From the NCBI RefSeq assembly GCF_900101705.1, contig NZ_FNAC01000014.1:49153-113152 (forward strand): a stretch of DNA of 64,000 bases, given 5' to 3'. This document shows positions 15,786 to 24,715 of this stretch, piece after piece. Position 1 is the stretch's first letter; every line of letters starts with the position of its first letter. Source of the stretch: Algoriphagus faecimaris. Lineage in GTDB: Bacteria; Bacteroidota; Bacteroidia; Cytophagales; Cyclobacteriaceae. The position numbers and the translations under genes are program-made. The notes under the pieces are model-generated. The model had not been told where the DNA came from and made no database searches. It saw only the letters and a list, made by a program, of their open reading frames with translations.

Positions 15786-17866
15786 TCTTTGGTAGGTCTT
15801 ACCTTTTCACTTTCATCAGAGGAATTTTGCTGATCATTTTCATCCTTATCTAGAAGTTCATTTTCTGGCTTTTTTTTCAATTTACTTACTCGCGGTGGGA
15901 AAAAGAATTCAGAGGGCCTATAGACAAACCAAACCAAAATTGTCCGAATCAATTTTCTGGTCTCTTTGAAATTCACTCCCCTTGACTTGATCGCTACAAA
16001 AATAGCCAGTGAGAAACTCACCAGAAAATTCATCAAACCTATCAGGATGATACCCAAAATAGACATGAAAACCTGGTAGTCGTTAAGCTTATGCCCTATG
16101 GAAGCCACTGCCAGCCCGAAGTTGCCAGAGGAAAAGGTAATGTGTCTGATATCAAGAGGAAGCCCCAATATATAGCCTATAGTGCCTGTAGAGCCTAAGA
16201 AAATCCCTAGGAAAAAATTACCTGCCAAACTGCCCAAGTTTTGATCAATGTAATTCCCAAAATTGACCATACGGGTTTTTCCAAAAATCTTCACCAAAAG
16301 CTTATGTTGCTGAATTCGCTGAGGAATTTTATTGTAGACACTTTTATTGTCATAGTACCCTGAAATCAACCCTGACAAAAACAAGAAAACACCAGCTATC
16401 CCTGCATGGAAGATCGCATAACTGTTAAATGGATGCAATTCATTGATCAATGCGATCGCCTTGTCTGAACCAGCCACATGTTCTCCATAGTACCAATGAT
16501 ACCCGTAGGCTAGTAAAAATGCCACAGGAAAAGCGGCAAAAACATTGCCCACAAAGGCGATAAACTGGCTTCTGGAGAGCCTTAAGATTACCTCTGCAAG
16601 ATTTTCAATTGCTTTATCTTTAGGCTTAGTCACTTCATCCAGCGCAGCGGCGAGTTTGGAAGCAGTCATGGCCGGCTGCTTGGTGGCTAGTGTCGAATGA
16701 GAAACATGAATCCCTATAAAGCCCAAGGAATAATTCATGCTATATAGAAATGCTTCACCAAAGGGTGAGGCCTTCATATAATAGATAAAAACCTTAAATA
16801 TGGATAAAAACCCGACGATCAAGCCACCTCCCATGGCCTTATAGAGCATTTTCATCCATTCCGACCCCGTATTTGCGATGTAGTGTTCTCCTGTTCTTCC
16901 GGCATGCTCAGTAACCTGAAAGGCCAGCAATCGCACATTGGTATCAAAATGATCCTGAAGGGAGTTTTTCTTATTTTCAGAATAAACCAATGCTTTGAGT
17001 AGTTCGATCTCAGATTCAAAAGGAGCCGCACCCTTGATCTTCACTGCCAATCTCATGAGCGTCCGGAGACGATTGATATTCTGATTGATTCGATTGAGCA
17101 AATAGGTCAAGCTGATATCTGCCCCAAAACGCCGCTTGTTTTTACGAATGAGGTTAACATAATCTACACACTGACTGAGCATTACCAAAATCTGCTTGTA
17201 ATCTGCATTTTGATCTGATCGGTCAAAATCTTTTGAATTCTGATAAGCATCCAAGTAGCTAAAGATCTCTTTATTTTGGACGACAAAAGGGGAATCAAAC
17301 TCCTCCAGTTCAGGCAGCTTTGCTAGAATTTCAGGTTCTAGTCCCATCGCTGCTACTCGCTGTGAGACCACCAAAATACTGTTGAGAAGATGTGTCGTCA
17401 TACGAGCATCTAAGTCCAAGCGCTCAAATTCTTCAAATTCAAACTCTAGAAATAGAGTGACCCAAGCCTCTCTAGAAATAAGCTGAACCCACTTATGATC
17501 CCAAGTTTCATGAAAAATCTCATTGAAGGTCGCCGTATGGTCTGTCTCTCCATACAAGCGAGGTAAAAACCAAGAGTTGATTCGGTCAAAAGCCTCCGTA
17601 AAAAACCCCTTACCCGTAGGCATACCGGAATCCGTAAAAAGCTGAACACTCTGCCTCGAACAAATAAAGCTTTTCAAATATTTGATAAAATCGCGCTTTG
17701 CTTCAGGAAACTGTCTGATCTCGGCCAAAAGTACCGCCAATTTTTCTTCCGCTAGTTCCGGCTTTTTCTTAGGTGGACGGATACGATCTACCAACCGAAC
17801 CAATCCAATTGGCGAACCTGCATTCTCCAGTACATTTACATCTCGAACCAACTGTGGAAAGGTCAT
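15782..17866 (-). CDS. Gcr/site-specific-recombinase-family membrane protein
   Basis: A 694-residue protein. About 340 soluble, helical N-terminal residues are followed by several membrane segments (for example GGGLIVGFLSIFKVFIYY, FAAFPVAFLLAYGYHWYY, HAGIAGVFLFLSGLISGYY, GNFFLGIFLGSTGTIGYILGL, ILGIILIGLMNFLVSFSLAI) and a charged tail. This matches the SpecificRecomb (PF10136) family, named after gonococcal Gcr. I see no recombinase active site, and the membrane architecture makes that name doubtful. Its true role is unknown. It stands alone on the minus strand. Confidence 0.82.
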   Translation of the reverse strand: MTFPQLVRDVNVLENAGSPIGLVRLVDRIRPPKKKPELAEEKLAVLLAEIRQFPEAKRDFIKYLKSFICSRQSVQLFTDSGMPTGKGFFTEAFDRINSWFLPRLYGETDHTATFNEIFHETWDHKWVQLISREAWVTLFLEFEFEEFERLDLDARMTTHLLNSILVVSQRVAAMGLEPEILAKLPELEEFDSPFVVQNKEIFSYLDAYQNSKDFDRSDQNADYKQILVMLSQCVDYVNLIRKNKRRFGADISLTYLLNRINQNINRLRTLMRLAVKIKGAAPFESEIELLKALVYSENKKNSLQDHFDTNVRLLAFQVTEHAGRTGEHYIANTGSEWMKMLYKAMGGGLIVGFLSIFKVFIYYMKASPFGEAFLYSMNYSLGFIGIHVSHSTLATKQPAMTASKLAAALDEVTKPKDKAIENLAEVILRLSRSQFIAFVGNVFAAFPVAFLLAYGYHWYYGEHVAGSDKAIALINELHPFNSYAIFHAGIAGVFLFLSGLISGYYDNKSVYNKIPQRIQQHKLLVKIFGKTRMVNFGNYIDQNLGSLAGNFFLGIFLGSTGTIGYILGLPLDIRHITFSSGNFGLAVASIGHKLNDYQVFMSILGIILIGLMNFLVSFSLAIFVAIKSRGVNFKETRKLIRTILVWFVYRPSEFFFPPRVSKLKKKPENELLDKDENDQQNSSDESEKVRPTKD

Positions 17867-17935
17867 AAATTAAAAGCTTAAGCTTCTTTAAAGAATTCAA
17901 ATTTAATTTTTTCTTTTTATTCTCTCTTCTCTTTT

Positions 17936-19204
17936 TTAAGTACTCGCAAAATCTCCAAGAGCTTTAAGGAGTTCATCAATTTCACTTTTGCTATTATAAA
18001 TATGCGTGGAAATCCTAATCGCATTTAATTTAGCCTCGTGCACACCTCTGACCCTAAAACCCCTTTGAACTAAAAACTTTGATACCTTTGTGTAGGGTAC
18101 CTGCGAGAACCTAAAGGTAGCCACACTGATTCTAGATTTTGACTCCTGTGGAGTCAAAATCTCCAAGCTAGGAATCTCTTTAAGCCCATCCATCAGATAA
18201 GAGTTCAATTCCCTGACTCGCTTCTCTATCTTTTCTTTTCCCAGCTTTTGATGAAAATCAATCGCTGCCAGCACACCAAGGTGTATTGGAGTACTCTGTG
18301 TACCATAATCATAGCGATGCGCTGTTGGCACATAGCCTCCAAAGGAAACTGATTGTGAACTTAACTCCCAACTTTTATCAGAATAGGCCCCGACGTGATA
18401 AGCCTGAAGCACATCGAGCAGCTCTTGTCTGACGTATAAAAATCCAGATCCATTGGGACCACACATCCATTTATGAAAACAGCCAGCATAAAAATCTACT
18501 CCCAAGTCGGCCAGGTTCAAGTCAAATGTGCCCGCCCCATGTGCTCCGTCTATTGCAGTAAAGATTTGATTTTTCTGCGCTAAAGCCGCTATCTCTTTAA
18601 TCGGGTATACTAATCCCGTGGTACAAGTCACATGGGGAATAGCAATCACCCTAGTTTTGGATGTGATGGCCTCTTCAACCGCTCGTACATTTTCCATCTG
18701 GGTAGGTTTTGGCTCGATAACCTTAAGTACAATGCCATGAAGCCTAGCTCTATTGAGCCAGGGAATCGCTCCTCCAGCATGCTCATGTGAAGTCAGGATG
18801 ACCTCATCCCCTTTTTCTAAGGGAACTCCCCATGCCATGATATTAATCCCCTCGGTGGTATTATGGGTAAGGCTAATTTCAGAAGTTTTAACCCCAAAAA
18901 ACTCAGCAATTTTAGCTCTCCCTTGACTAGGATTTCCATAATCTCCAGTTCTATTTGTCTGATCCAAACTCTCCTTTACTGCAGCAATCACAACATAAGG
19001 AGACGGTCCAAAAGTGCCATTGTTAAAATAGCTCCGGGTGCTTTCCAAGGGGAATTCCTGCCTTACTTCTTCCCAAACATCCTTCACAGCTCTTTTTTGA
19101 AAAGCTTTCTCTTTGGCGAAAGCACTTGGAGGTATACCCAGAAAGGCACTGAGTGAGACAATCTTTTGAAGAAAATCCCTTCGGTTATTTGCTGAATTTT
19201 GCAT
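17936..19204 (-). CDS. Tat-exported class V aminotransferase-fold PLP enzyme
   Basis: A 422-residue fold-type I PLP enzyme resembling isopenicillin-N-epimerase-like and cysteine-desulfurase-like proteins. The N-terminus NRRDFLQKIVSLSAFLG...SAFA is a twin-arginine signal with a cleavage site near residue 30, so the folded, cofactor-loaded enzyme is probably exported. The PLP lysine is in GCFHKWMCGPNGSGFLY, and IDGAHGAG holds the conserved Asp that contacts PLP. The substrate is unknown. It is flanked by unrelated genes. Confidence 0.9.
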   Translation of the reverse strand: MQNSANNRRDFLQKIVSLSAFLGIPPSAFAKEKAFQKRAVKDVWEEVRQEFPLESTRSYFNNGTFGPSPYVVIAAVKESLDQTNRTGDYGNPSQGRAKIAEFFGVKTSEISLTHNTTEGINIMAWGVPLEKGDEVILTSHEHAGGAIPWLNRARLHGIVLKVIEPKPTQMENVRAVEEAITSKTRVIAIPHVTCTTGLVYPIKEIAALAQKNQIFTAIDGAHGAGTFDLNLADLGVDFYAGCFHKWMCGPNGSGFLYVRQELLDVLQAYHVGAYSDKSWELSSQSVSFGGYVPTAHRYDYGTQSTPIHLGVLAAIDFHQKLGKEKIEKRVRELNSYLMDGLKEIPSLEILTPQESKSRISVATFRFSQVPYTKVSKFLVQRGFRVRGVHEAKLNAIRISTHIYNSKSEIDELLKALGDFAST

Positions 19205-19279
19205 TTGGATGACTATTTACGGCTTAAAAACTAGAGAATGTTGGAGATTTCCAAATACTATTATTTATACGACTCCAGC

Positions 19280-20782
19280 CTAGGTTTTTGAAGAAAGGAC
19301 TCCCTTCCCAGCTTGGAGTTCGAGTGTTTGATTGACTATGGAGGGCACATCTTCTTCATAGTGACTTACAAAGATCACTGCTAGGGAATAAGTTTTCGAT
19401 AGCTCCGAGATAGTTTCTTTGAAGAGCTGACGCTGCATGCTGTCGAGGCCCTGAGATGCTTCATCTAAAATTAGAAGGTCGGGCTTTTTGATCAATGCCC
19501 TTGCGAGTAATGCCCATCGCATCTTTTCAAGTGACAAACTTTTAAAAAGTAGGGTTGCCTCCTCCTCCAAATCAAAGAATTGCATCCACTTGCTGGCCAA
19601 GTTTTTTTGTTGTTCTGTAGGTTTTTTAAAAAGTCCCATGGTATCAAAAAAGCCGGAGAGGATGACCTTTTCACAAGTTTGATTAGCAGGAAAAAACCTT
19701 GCAAGCTCGGGTGCCACAAAGCCTATTGGGCGCTTGATATCCCAGATGCTCTCGCCTGTCCCCCGTTTTCTTCCAAACAAATAAATGGATTGGGAATAGG
19801 CTTGGGGGTTTTCACCAATCAGGATAGAAATCAAAGTGGATTTTCCCGAACCGTTTGGACCTTTGAGTTGCCATTTTTCTCCAGGATTGATTTTCCAATT
19901 GATGCGATCTAAGACCTTTTTTCCCCCATAGCTAATCGAAACTTGCCTGAGGTCCACTAGTACTTGATGATCGCTTGGAGAGGGAGGAAGAAGCTCATTT
20001 AGAAGGGACCAATCCCAGGATTTTTTCACCTGATAGGCAGGCTCTTGGGGAAATTCATTGGAAAGCCAAATCTGACTTACCCCTCTTGAATCCAATTCTG
20101 CAATATGACTGACCCCATCGGGAATATCCTCTGCAGAGGTTGTCAGTAAAACATGAACTCCAGCCTCTTGTATTTTCTTGATAAGCCCTCCAAAATTATT
20201 CCTTGTCGTCTTATCCAATCCTGTCATAGGGTAATCCATGAGGAAAATCTTAGGCTGCTTTAAAAGCCCTCCAGCCAAATTTAATCGGCGACTTTCACCA
20301 TTGGATAGTTTTAATAGTGATTCATCTTTTAGCGCTTTTAAATCCAGTAGTTCCATCACTGAAGCCAAGGTCCAAACCCCTTTTTTTTCTCCCAAACAAT
20401 CTTCTAAATATTCCTTGACTGTGGACGCCTCATCGGATTCAGAGGAATTAAACCGCTGCTGAAAATAAAAATTTTGAAGATTCGATTTATTCTTGAAGGT
20501 GTAAGCTTGAGAGACATAGGCCATCAAATCTCTAAAGCTATTGACTTCCTTTTTTTGGCTCTTTTCTTCAAGGTAGTCCATTGCAAAAGGTCTCGAAATC
20601 TGACCACTGAAAACGACCGAATTTCCTCTTAAGGTCTCTATAAAAGCCGTTTGCAGCCAGCCAGAAGCTGAGATAATTGCCCAACATTGACCTCTTTCCC
20701 AGGAAAATGATAATTGGTCAAAAGCTTGTTTTCCCTTGTAGGCAATTTTACATTGGCGAATTTCAAGTAGGTTTTGAGACAT
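19280..20782 (-). CDS. Tandem ABC ATPase (ModF/PhrA-like) with one degenerate half
   Basis: 500 residues with two nucleotide-binding domains and no membrane part. In domain 1 the Walker A position (37-51, ISASGWLQTAFIETL) lacks the Gly-Lys-Ser core, and Walker B reads LMDYP (Tyr184 in place of the catalytic Glu), but the signature LSNGE (159-163) is good. In domain 2 Walker A GPNGSGKST (308-316) and Walker B LILDE (Glu441) are intact while the signature is degenerate (LSLEK). One composite ATP site should therefore work. Related two-domain proteins (ModF/PhrA) have no clear transport role. It precedes no permease here. Confidence 0.88.
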   Translation of the reverse strand: MSQNLLEIRQCKIAYKGKQAFDQLSFSWERGQCWAIISASGWLQTAFIETLRGNSVVFSGQISRPFAMDYLEEKSQKKEVNSFRDLMAYVSQAYTFKNKSNLQNFYFQQRFNSSESDEASTVKEYLEDCLGEKKGVWTLASVMELLDLKALKDESLLKLSNGESRRLNLAGGLLKQPKIFLMDYPMTGLDKTTRNNFGGLIKKIQEAGVHVLLTTSAEDIPDGVSHIAELDSRGVSQIWLSNEFPQEPAYQVKKSWDWSLLNELLPPSPSDHQVLVDLRQVSISYGGKKVLDRINWKINPGEKWQLKGPNGSGKSTLISILIGENPQAYSQSIYLFGRKRGTGESIWDIKRPIGFVAPELARFFPANQTCEKVILSGFFDTMGLFKKPTEQQKNLASKWMQFFDLEEEATLLFKSLSLEKMRWALLARALIKKPDLLILDEASQGLDSMQRQLFKETISELSKTYSLAVIFVSHYEEDVPSIVNQTLELQAGKGVLSSKT

Positions 20783-20853
20783 CCCCTAAATTAGAGATTT
20801 GGTTTAAAAAACTACCTGATCAATTTTTAAAAAGTGCCTTGGGAGTAAAAAAA

Positions 20854-21306
20854 CTATGCTTTGTTTTTCGAATCCACTACGATCGTCACAGGACCATCAT
20901 TGACCAAAGCTACCTTCATATCCGCACCAAATTCGCCTGTGCCGATCTTCTTGCCCAACTCTCTTTCCAGGCTTTGAATCATGGACTCATAAAGCGGAAT
21001 AGCCACATCCGGCTTGGCGGCTTTGATATAGGAGGGTCTATTGCCTTTTTTGGTACTGGCATGAAGGGTAAACTGAGAAATAAGCAAAATTTCCCCATTG
21101 ATGTCGAGTAAACTTCTATTCATCACGCCCGCTTCATCCGGGAATATCCTCATATTCACGATCTTCTTGCTCAGCCAATCAATATCTTCTTGCCCATCAG
21201 CATCTTCTATTCCCAATAATAACATCAAGCCTACACCTATTTCAGCCTTGATTTTTCCATCAATTTTTACCGAAGACTCCGAAACGCGCTGGATTACTAC
21301 AATCAT
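20854..21306 (-). CDS. dtd: D-aminoacyl-tRNA deacylase
   Basis: 150 residues, full length. The two diagnostic motifs are present: SQFTLHA (SQxTL, about residues 77-83) and NDGPVT (NxGPVT) near the C-terminus. Dtd removes D-amino acids, and also glycine from tRNA-Ala, acting as a proofreading homodimer. It lies 3 bp after the Rossmann-fold gene upstream, so the two are probably co-transcribed. Confidence 0.96.
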   Translation of the reverse strand: MIVVIQRVSESSVKIDGKIKAEIGVGLMLLLGIEDADGQEDIDWLSKKIVNMRIFPDEAGVMNRSLLDINGEILLISQFTLHASTKKGNRPSYIKAAKPDVAIPLYESMIQSLERELGKKIGTGEFGADMKVALVNDGPVTIVVDSKNKA

Positions 21307-21309
21307 GTT

Positions 21310-22032
21310 TTACTTCTTACTTAAATCCTGCATATCGCCCGAACTATAGATTTCAAACTTGGAATTCTTCTCTCCCAATGCCACCTTCACCATTGACTTG
21401 GCTACTTGATGATCATAAATGGGTCTGAAATTTTTAAACAAGCTAAGCCAAACCAAAGGCTTCATCAGAATGCTTGCCACTTGCTCTCCAAACCTGAACT
21501 CCGACCGGTTTCCAAGCAGCAAAGAGGGACGAAAGATATGGAGCTGCTCTAAGCCCACCTCCTGAAGATCATTTTCAGTCTTTCCTTTGACCTGATTGTA
21601 AAAAATGGAAGATGTAGCATCTGCACCCATGGCCGAAACTACCATAAACTTAGAACATCCCAGCTTTTTGAGCCACTTGGCAAAGAATAAGACAAGGTCA
21701 TGGTCCACGGCATAAAAAGCTTCTTTCGAACCGGCATTTTTGATCGTGGTACCCAAGGAGCAAAAACCCAAAATGGCTGCTTCTCCTGATTCAATCGCCG
21801 AAACCAAAGCTTGATATTCACCTCCCAAAGATTGCGAGTTGATTTGATCCTGCCAGTCCCAAAACTCCAAGTCGGTCATATTCCCTTCCAGCTGAATCAA
21901 TTTTTGATGCTTAAGGGCAAGTTTCCGCCTACCCACACTCAAAACATAGTCGACTTTACTGTTTTTCAAAAGTTGATGCAAAAGCTGCATCCCGATCAAA
22001 CCGGAAGTACCGGAGAGTATTGCTATTTTCAT
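21310..22032 (-). CDS. Atypical SDR / NAD(P)-binding Rossmann protein (HTATIP2-like)
   Basis: 240 residues. The N-terminus MKIAILSGTSGLIGMQLL has the GxxGxxG dinucleotide motif. A Tyr-x-x-x-Lys pair occurs in SSIFYNQVKGKTE after VVSAMGAD, and the following RPSLLLGNR is typical of the HTATIP2/oxidoreductase group. The substrate is unknown. Its start overlaps the stop of the thioredoxin-like gene by four bases, and dtd follows after 3 bp. Confidence 0.88.
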   Translation of the reverse strand: MKIAILSGTSGLIGMQLLHQLLKNSKVDYVLSVGRRKLALKHQKLIQLEGNMTDLEFWDWQDQINSQSLGGEYQALVSAIESGEAAILGFCSLGTTIKNAGSKEAFYAVDHDLVLFFAKWLKKLGCSKFMVVSAMGADATSSIFYNQVKGKTENDLQEVGLEQLHIFRPSLLLGNRSEFRFGEQVASILMKPLVWLSLFKNFRPIYDHQVAKSMVKVALGEKNSKFEIYSSGDMQDLSKK

Positions 22033-22658
22033 AAATCAAAGGCTTGATCAAAGCAAGCTGTGAGTTCTTTTCCCAAGGTATGGTTTTTATCTCTAGCATA
22101 CCAAAGGTGAACCTCCTGTACGAATTCCTTAAATGTTTTCCCCTTAGGGTCTGATTTAAATTCACGCTGCTTCTCCATCAGGATGGCAGGCTTTGGACCC
22201 CATGTAAAATAATTTTTTTGTAGTCCAGGGCTGAGTGAAACCAACTTTGGAATCGAACGGGCTCCATTAGTAAGGTAAAGATCCATAATCTCGGGATACT
22301 CATCTCGAAGAATAAATCGAAGCTGTATATCCGGATTGAATTCTGCCAACTTGACCATGTAAGGGATTGTCTGAGCAGCGTCTCCACACCAAGCCTCCGT
22401 AATCACCATCCACACCTGAGGAGGAAGCTGCTTTACTTTATCCGCTATCTCAGAATCGATTTTGATGGTCTTATCCCAGCGTTTCATTCGCTGTATAGCC
22501 ATTTGGGTATACTCCAAATAAGCCTCAGACTGATTTGGCCCGGTGGTTTTGCCCTGCGAAAAAAGTGTATCGACAAGGTCTTTGTATTCGATATAAGTCA
22601 TGGCCTCAGCGACCACTTCCGGCATAATCTTATGTACTTGCACTACTTGATCCAACAT
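22029..22658 (-). CDS. Thioredoxin-fold protein (Thioredoxin_9-like)
   Basis: 209 residues. The active-site position reads EAWCGDAAQ, where classical thioredoxin has WCGPC: the second cysteine is replaced, giving a single-Cys CxxA arrangement. About 70 helical residues precede the fold. Members of this family are common in Bacteroidota and Firmicutes, and their redox partners are not known. A one-cysteine site suggests a thiol-binding or bacillithiol/glutathione-type role rather than disulfide reduction (inference). Confidence 0.85.
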   Translation of the reverse strand: MLDQVVQVHKIMPEVVAEAMTYIEYKDLVDTLFSQGKTTGPNQSEAYLEYTQMAIQRMKRWDKTIKIDSEIADKVKQLPPQVWMVITEAWCGDAAQTIPYMVKLAEFNPDIQLRFILRDEYPEIMDLYLTNGARSIPKLVSLSPGLQKNYFTWGPKPAILMEKQREFKSDPKGKTFKEFVQEVHLWYARDKNHTLGKELTACFDQAFDL

Positions 22659-22690
22659 CTACTTTAGATTTTGGAGATAAACAGCCATGA

Positions 22691-23104
22691 TCAAATCTGA
22701 GTTCGCTCCCAATCCAAAAATTGATCTATTTCATCTTTTACCTTGGCATAAACTGCCAAAATAACAGAAAGATCATCGGCATAACCGAAAAAACCCAAAA
22801 AGTCGGGGATAATATCCACCGGTGAAAGGAAATATACCAAGGCCAAGATAATCAGACCCAATGTGGTAGACGATAATTTATGATGTCCGGCAAAGTGGGC
22901 CTTGATCATCCGAATAAATACAGCAACAGGCTCAATAAGTTTCTTGATCCGAGGGTTGTTTTTAATGCCCGCTAGTTTGTTGGCCACATTAGCAATCAAT
23001 TCTCTAACTTTCCCCTCCTGTCTGGCAAGGGCTTCCACTTGTTTTCCATAAAGGGATTTGGCTTTATCGAGCATTTGGCCGGCTTTTGATGTGAGTTCAC
23101 TCAT
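22691..23104 (-). CDS. YkvA family (DUF1232) membrane protein
   Basis: 137 residues. The C-terminal half contains TLGLIILALVYFLSPVDIIPDFLGFFGYADD, the DUF1232 signature (a membrane segment followed by SPxDxIPD and a DD pair). The N-terminal 60 residues are charged and helical. The function of the family is unknown. It lies between the thioredoxin-like gene (32-bp gap) and the hypothetical membrane protein upstream (11-bp gap), so all three look co-transcribed. Confidence 0.9.
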   Translation of the reverse strand: MSELTSKAGQMLDKAKSLYGKQVEALARQEGKVRELIANVANKLAGIKNNPRIKKLIEPVAVFIRMIKAHFAGHHKLSSTTLGLIILALVYFLSPVDIIPDFLGFFGYADDLSVILAVYAKVKDEIDQFLDWERTQI

Positions 23105-23115
23105 AAGTTATAGAA

Positions 23116-23640
23116 TTAAAAATAAATATTGATTTCTGACTTGACCTGCTTGAGGGCATAGGCAATCGCATCGTTTTTTCGCTCGAGCGACTGTGCAAAT
23201 ATAGCTTTTGCCAAGTCCATTCCACTTGCTTCCTTGTCTAAGCTCTGTCGACTCAAGTTAATGATGGTCGTCACTTCCTCCACTGCTCTTTTGACTGCCT
23301 CCCAAGTCTCTTCGGAAAAATATACCTGCTGAGAAAAATTGTGGCTAAACTCCTCTCTGACCTCGCTTAATAAAACAGTGTGCAACTCAGCTGCAGTCAT
23401 TCCTCCTGAATTGATTCTTCTTACGAGATGGTTGGGGGTGATTCGCTCGAGCAGTAAGCTCAAGCGTTCAGCAGCTTGAAGTCGGACGGGAAGGACAACT
23501 TGGGTATTTTGTGTCTTTAGATCGATTAACATTTTTTCGCGATCCTTGGCGATAAAAGATACGATCACCAGATACATCCCATAGAGCACTACGCCTGCGG
23601 GAAGCAAAATTTTCAATAAATCAATCAAGTATTCCATCAT
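23116..23640 (-). CDS. Conserved Bacteroidota protein with N-terminal membrane anchor
   Basis: 174 residues. One membrane segment near the N-terminus (LLKILLPAGVVLYGMYLVIVSFIA) is followed by a charged helical domain with RLQAAERLSLLLERITPNHLVRR and a long helix to the end. I recognise no assigned function. It is first in the minus-strand run that ends at dtd, and its small 11-bp gap to the YkvA gene supports a shared transcript. Confidence 0.8.
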   Translation of the reverse strand: MMEYLIDLLKILLPAGVVLYGMYLVIVSFIAKDREKMLIDLKTQNTQVVLPVRLQAAERLSLLLERITPNHLVRRINSGGMTAAELHTVLLSEVREEFSHNFSQQVYFSEETWEAVKRAVEEVTTIINLSRQSLDKEASGMDLAKAIFAQSLERKNDAIAYALKQVKSEINIYF

Positions 23641-23750
23641 TGGGTTAATTAAGTTCGAATATCCAAAATTTATCCCGTCCTAAAAACGGAAGTCTGTGTA
23701 AATTTGATTCCCATTGCGAACCAATTTCTTGCCAAAATCATTCGAATAGC

Positions 23751-24065
23751 ATGCTCGTACCGATTACCATCACCGAAAAAGCAGAAGCTGAGATCAAAAA
23801 TATCATGGCCCACAAAAATATTCCTGCAGAATACCATCTCCGAGTAGGAGTCAAAGGCGGAGGATGTGGCGGAATGGCCTATGCCTTAGGATTTGATAAA
23901 GTCAAAGAGGACGATCAGCAATTTGAAATCAAAGGGATTCCGGTATTGATCGAAAAAAAACACTACATGTTTTTGATGGGCATGCAGATTGATTTTTTTG
24001 AAGGTGATGAAGCTCGTGGGTTTACTTTTGTCAATCCAGATATTCCCAAGCGACACGATCAGTGA
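23751..24065 (+). CDS. HesB-like protein lacking the C-terminal cluster cysteines
   Basis: A 104-residue protein with the HesB/IscA fold. It keeps the glycine-rich loop and first cysteine (Cys39 in KGGGCGGMAYALGF) but ends NPDIPKRHDQ, with no CxC. It therefore cannot bind a cluster in the usual three-cysteine way. Such forms recur in Cytophagales genomes next to normal A-type proteins (compare 9927-10253). It may be a carrier using other ligands, or may have another role altogether. Start ATG at 23751; the gene is divergent from the membrane-protein operon. Confidence 0.85.
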   Translation: MLVPITITEKAEAEIKNIMAHKNIPAEYHLRVGVKGGGCGGMAYALGFDKVKEDDQQFEIKGIPVLIEKKHYMFLMGMQIDFFEGDEARGFTFVNPDIPKRHDQ

Positions 24066-24096
24066 TTTTTTGTAGATTCGGTGAAAATTGGATCAG

Positions 24097-24594
24097 ATGA
24101 AATCTATATTCCCTTTTGTTTTCTTTCTCTCAATGGCCTTAATCTGCCAAGGCCAAGAGGTCAAAACAGCTTCCGAGCACCAAATCCCTGGAAAAGGAAA
24201 AATTAGCAAACTTCAATGGCTCGTTGGCTATTGGGCTGGCACAGGGCTGGGAGGTGAGTGTGAGGAAGTCTGGATGCCTGCAGTGGATGGACAGATGATT
24301 GGAACCTTTCGATTTTGGAAAGAGGGAAAATTGGTTTTCTCTGAGTTCATGCATTTGATTCAAGAGGAAGAAAGCATCACTTTAAAACTCAAACACTTTA
24401 ATCCCGATCTGAGCGGCTGGGAGGAAAAAGAAGAATGGACGACATTTTCACTTATCGAGCTTGGTGAGGAAAAAGCTTGGTTTGAAGGATTGACCATGGA
24501 GCGAAAAGGCGAGAAATTACTTATCTCCGTAGAATTGGGTGAAAAAGGAGTAAGCCGCATAGAAAAGTTTAGCTACAGCAAAAAAACGCTTTAG
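24097..24594 (+). CDS. Secreted DUF6265-like protein
   Basis: 165 residues from ATG 24097 (the in-frame TTG at 24088 was rejected). A signal peptide ends after LICQGQ. The mature part begins KLQWLVGYWAGTGLGGECEEVWMP, the recognisable WLxGxWxGxGxGGxxEExW block of DUF6265, a calycin-like beta-barrel domain of unknown function. The protein is probably periplasmic. It lies 31 bp behind the HesB-like gene on the same strand and may be co-transcribed. Confidence 0.82.
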   Translation: MKSIFPFVFFLSMALICQGQEVKTASEHQIPGKGKISKLQWLVGYWAGTGLGGECEEVWMPAVDGQMIGTFRFWKEGKLVFSEFMHLIQEEESITLKLKHFNPDLSGWEEKEEWTTFSLIELGEEKAWFEGLTMERKGEKLLISVELGEKGVSRIEKFSYSKKTL

Positions 24595-24715
24595 GTCGCA
24601 TTATCAAAAACACTCGTAAAGGCAAGTTCAAACCCTTGAAAATAAACTGGTTTTAGTAACCAAAAAGTTAAAAAGAGCGTATTAAATCTTATTATTTAGC
24701 CTGATCCCGTTGACC

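Noticed and set aside
15782..17866. True site-specific recombinase
   Set aside because: The family name comes from Gcr; this protein has several membrane segments and no recombinase active-site motif, so recombination is not claimed.
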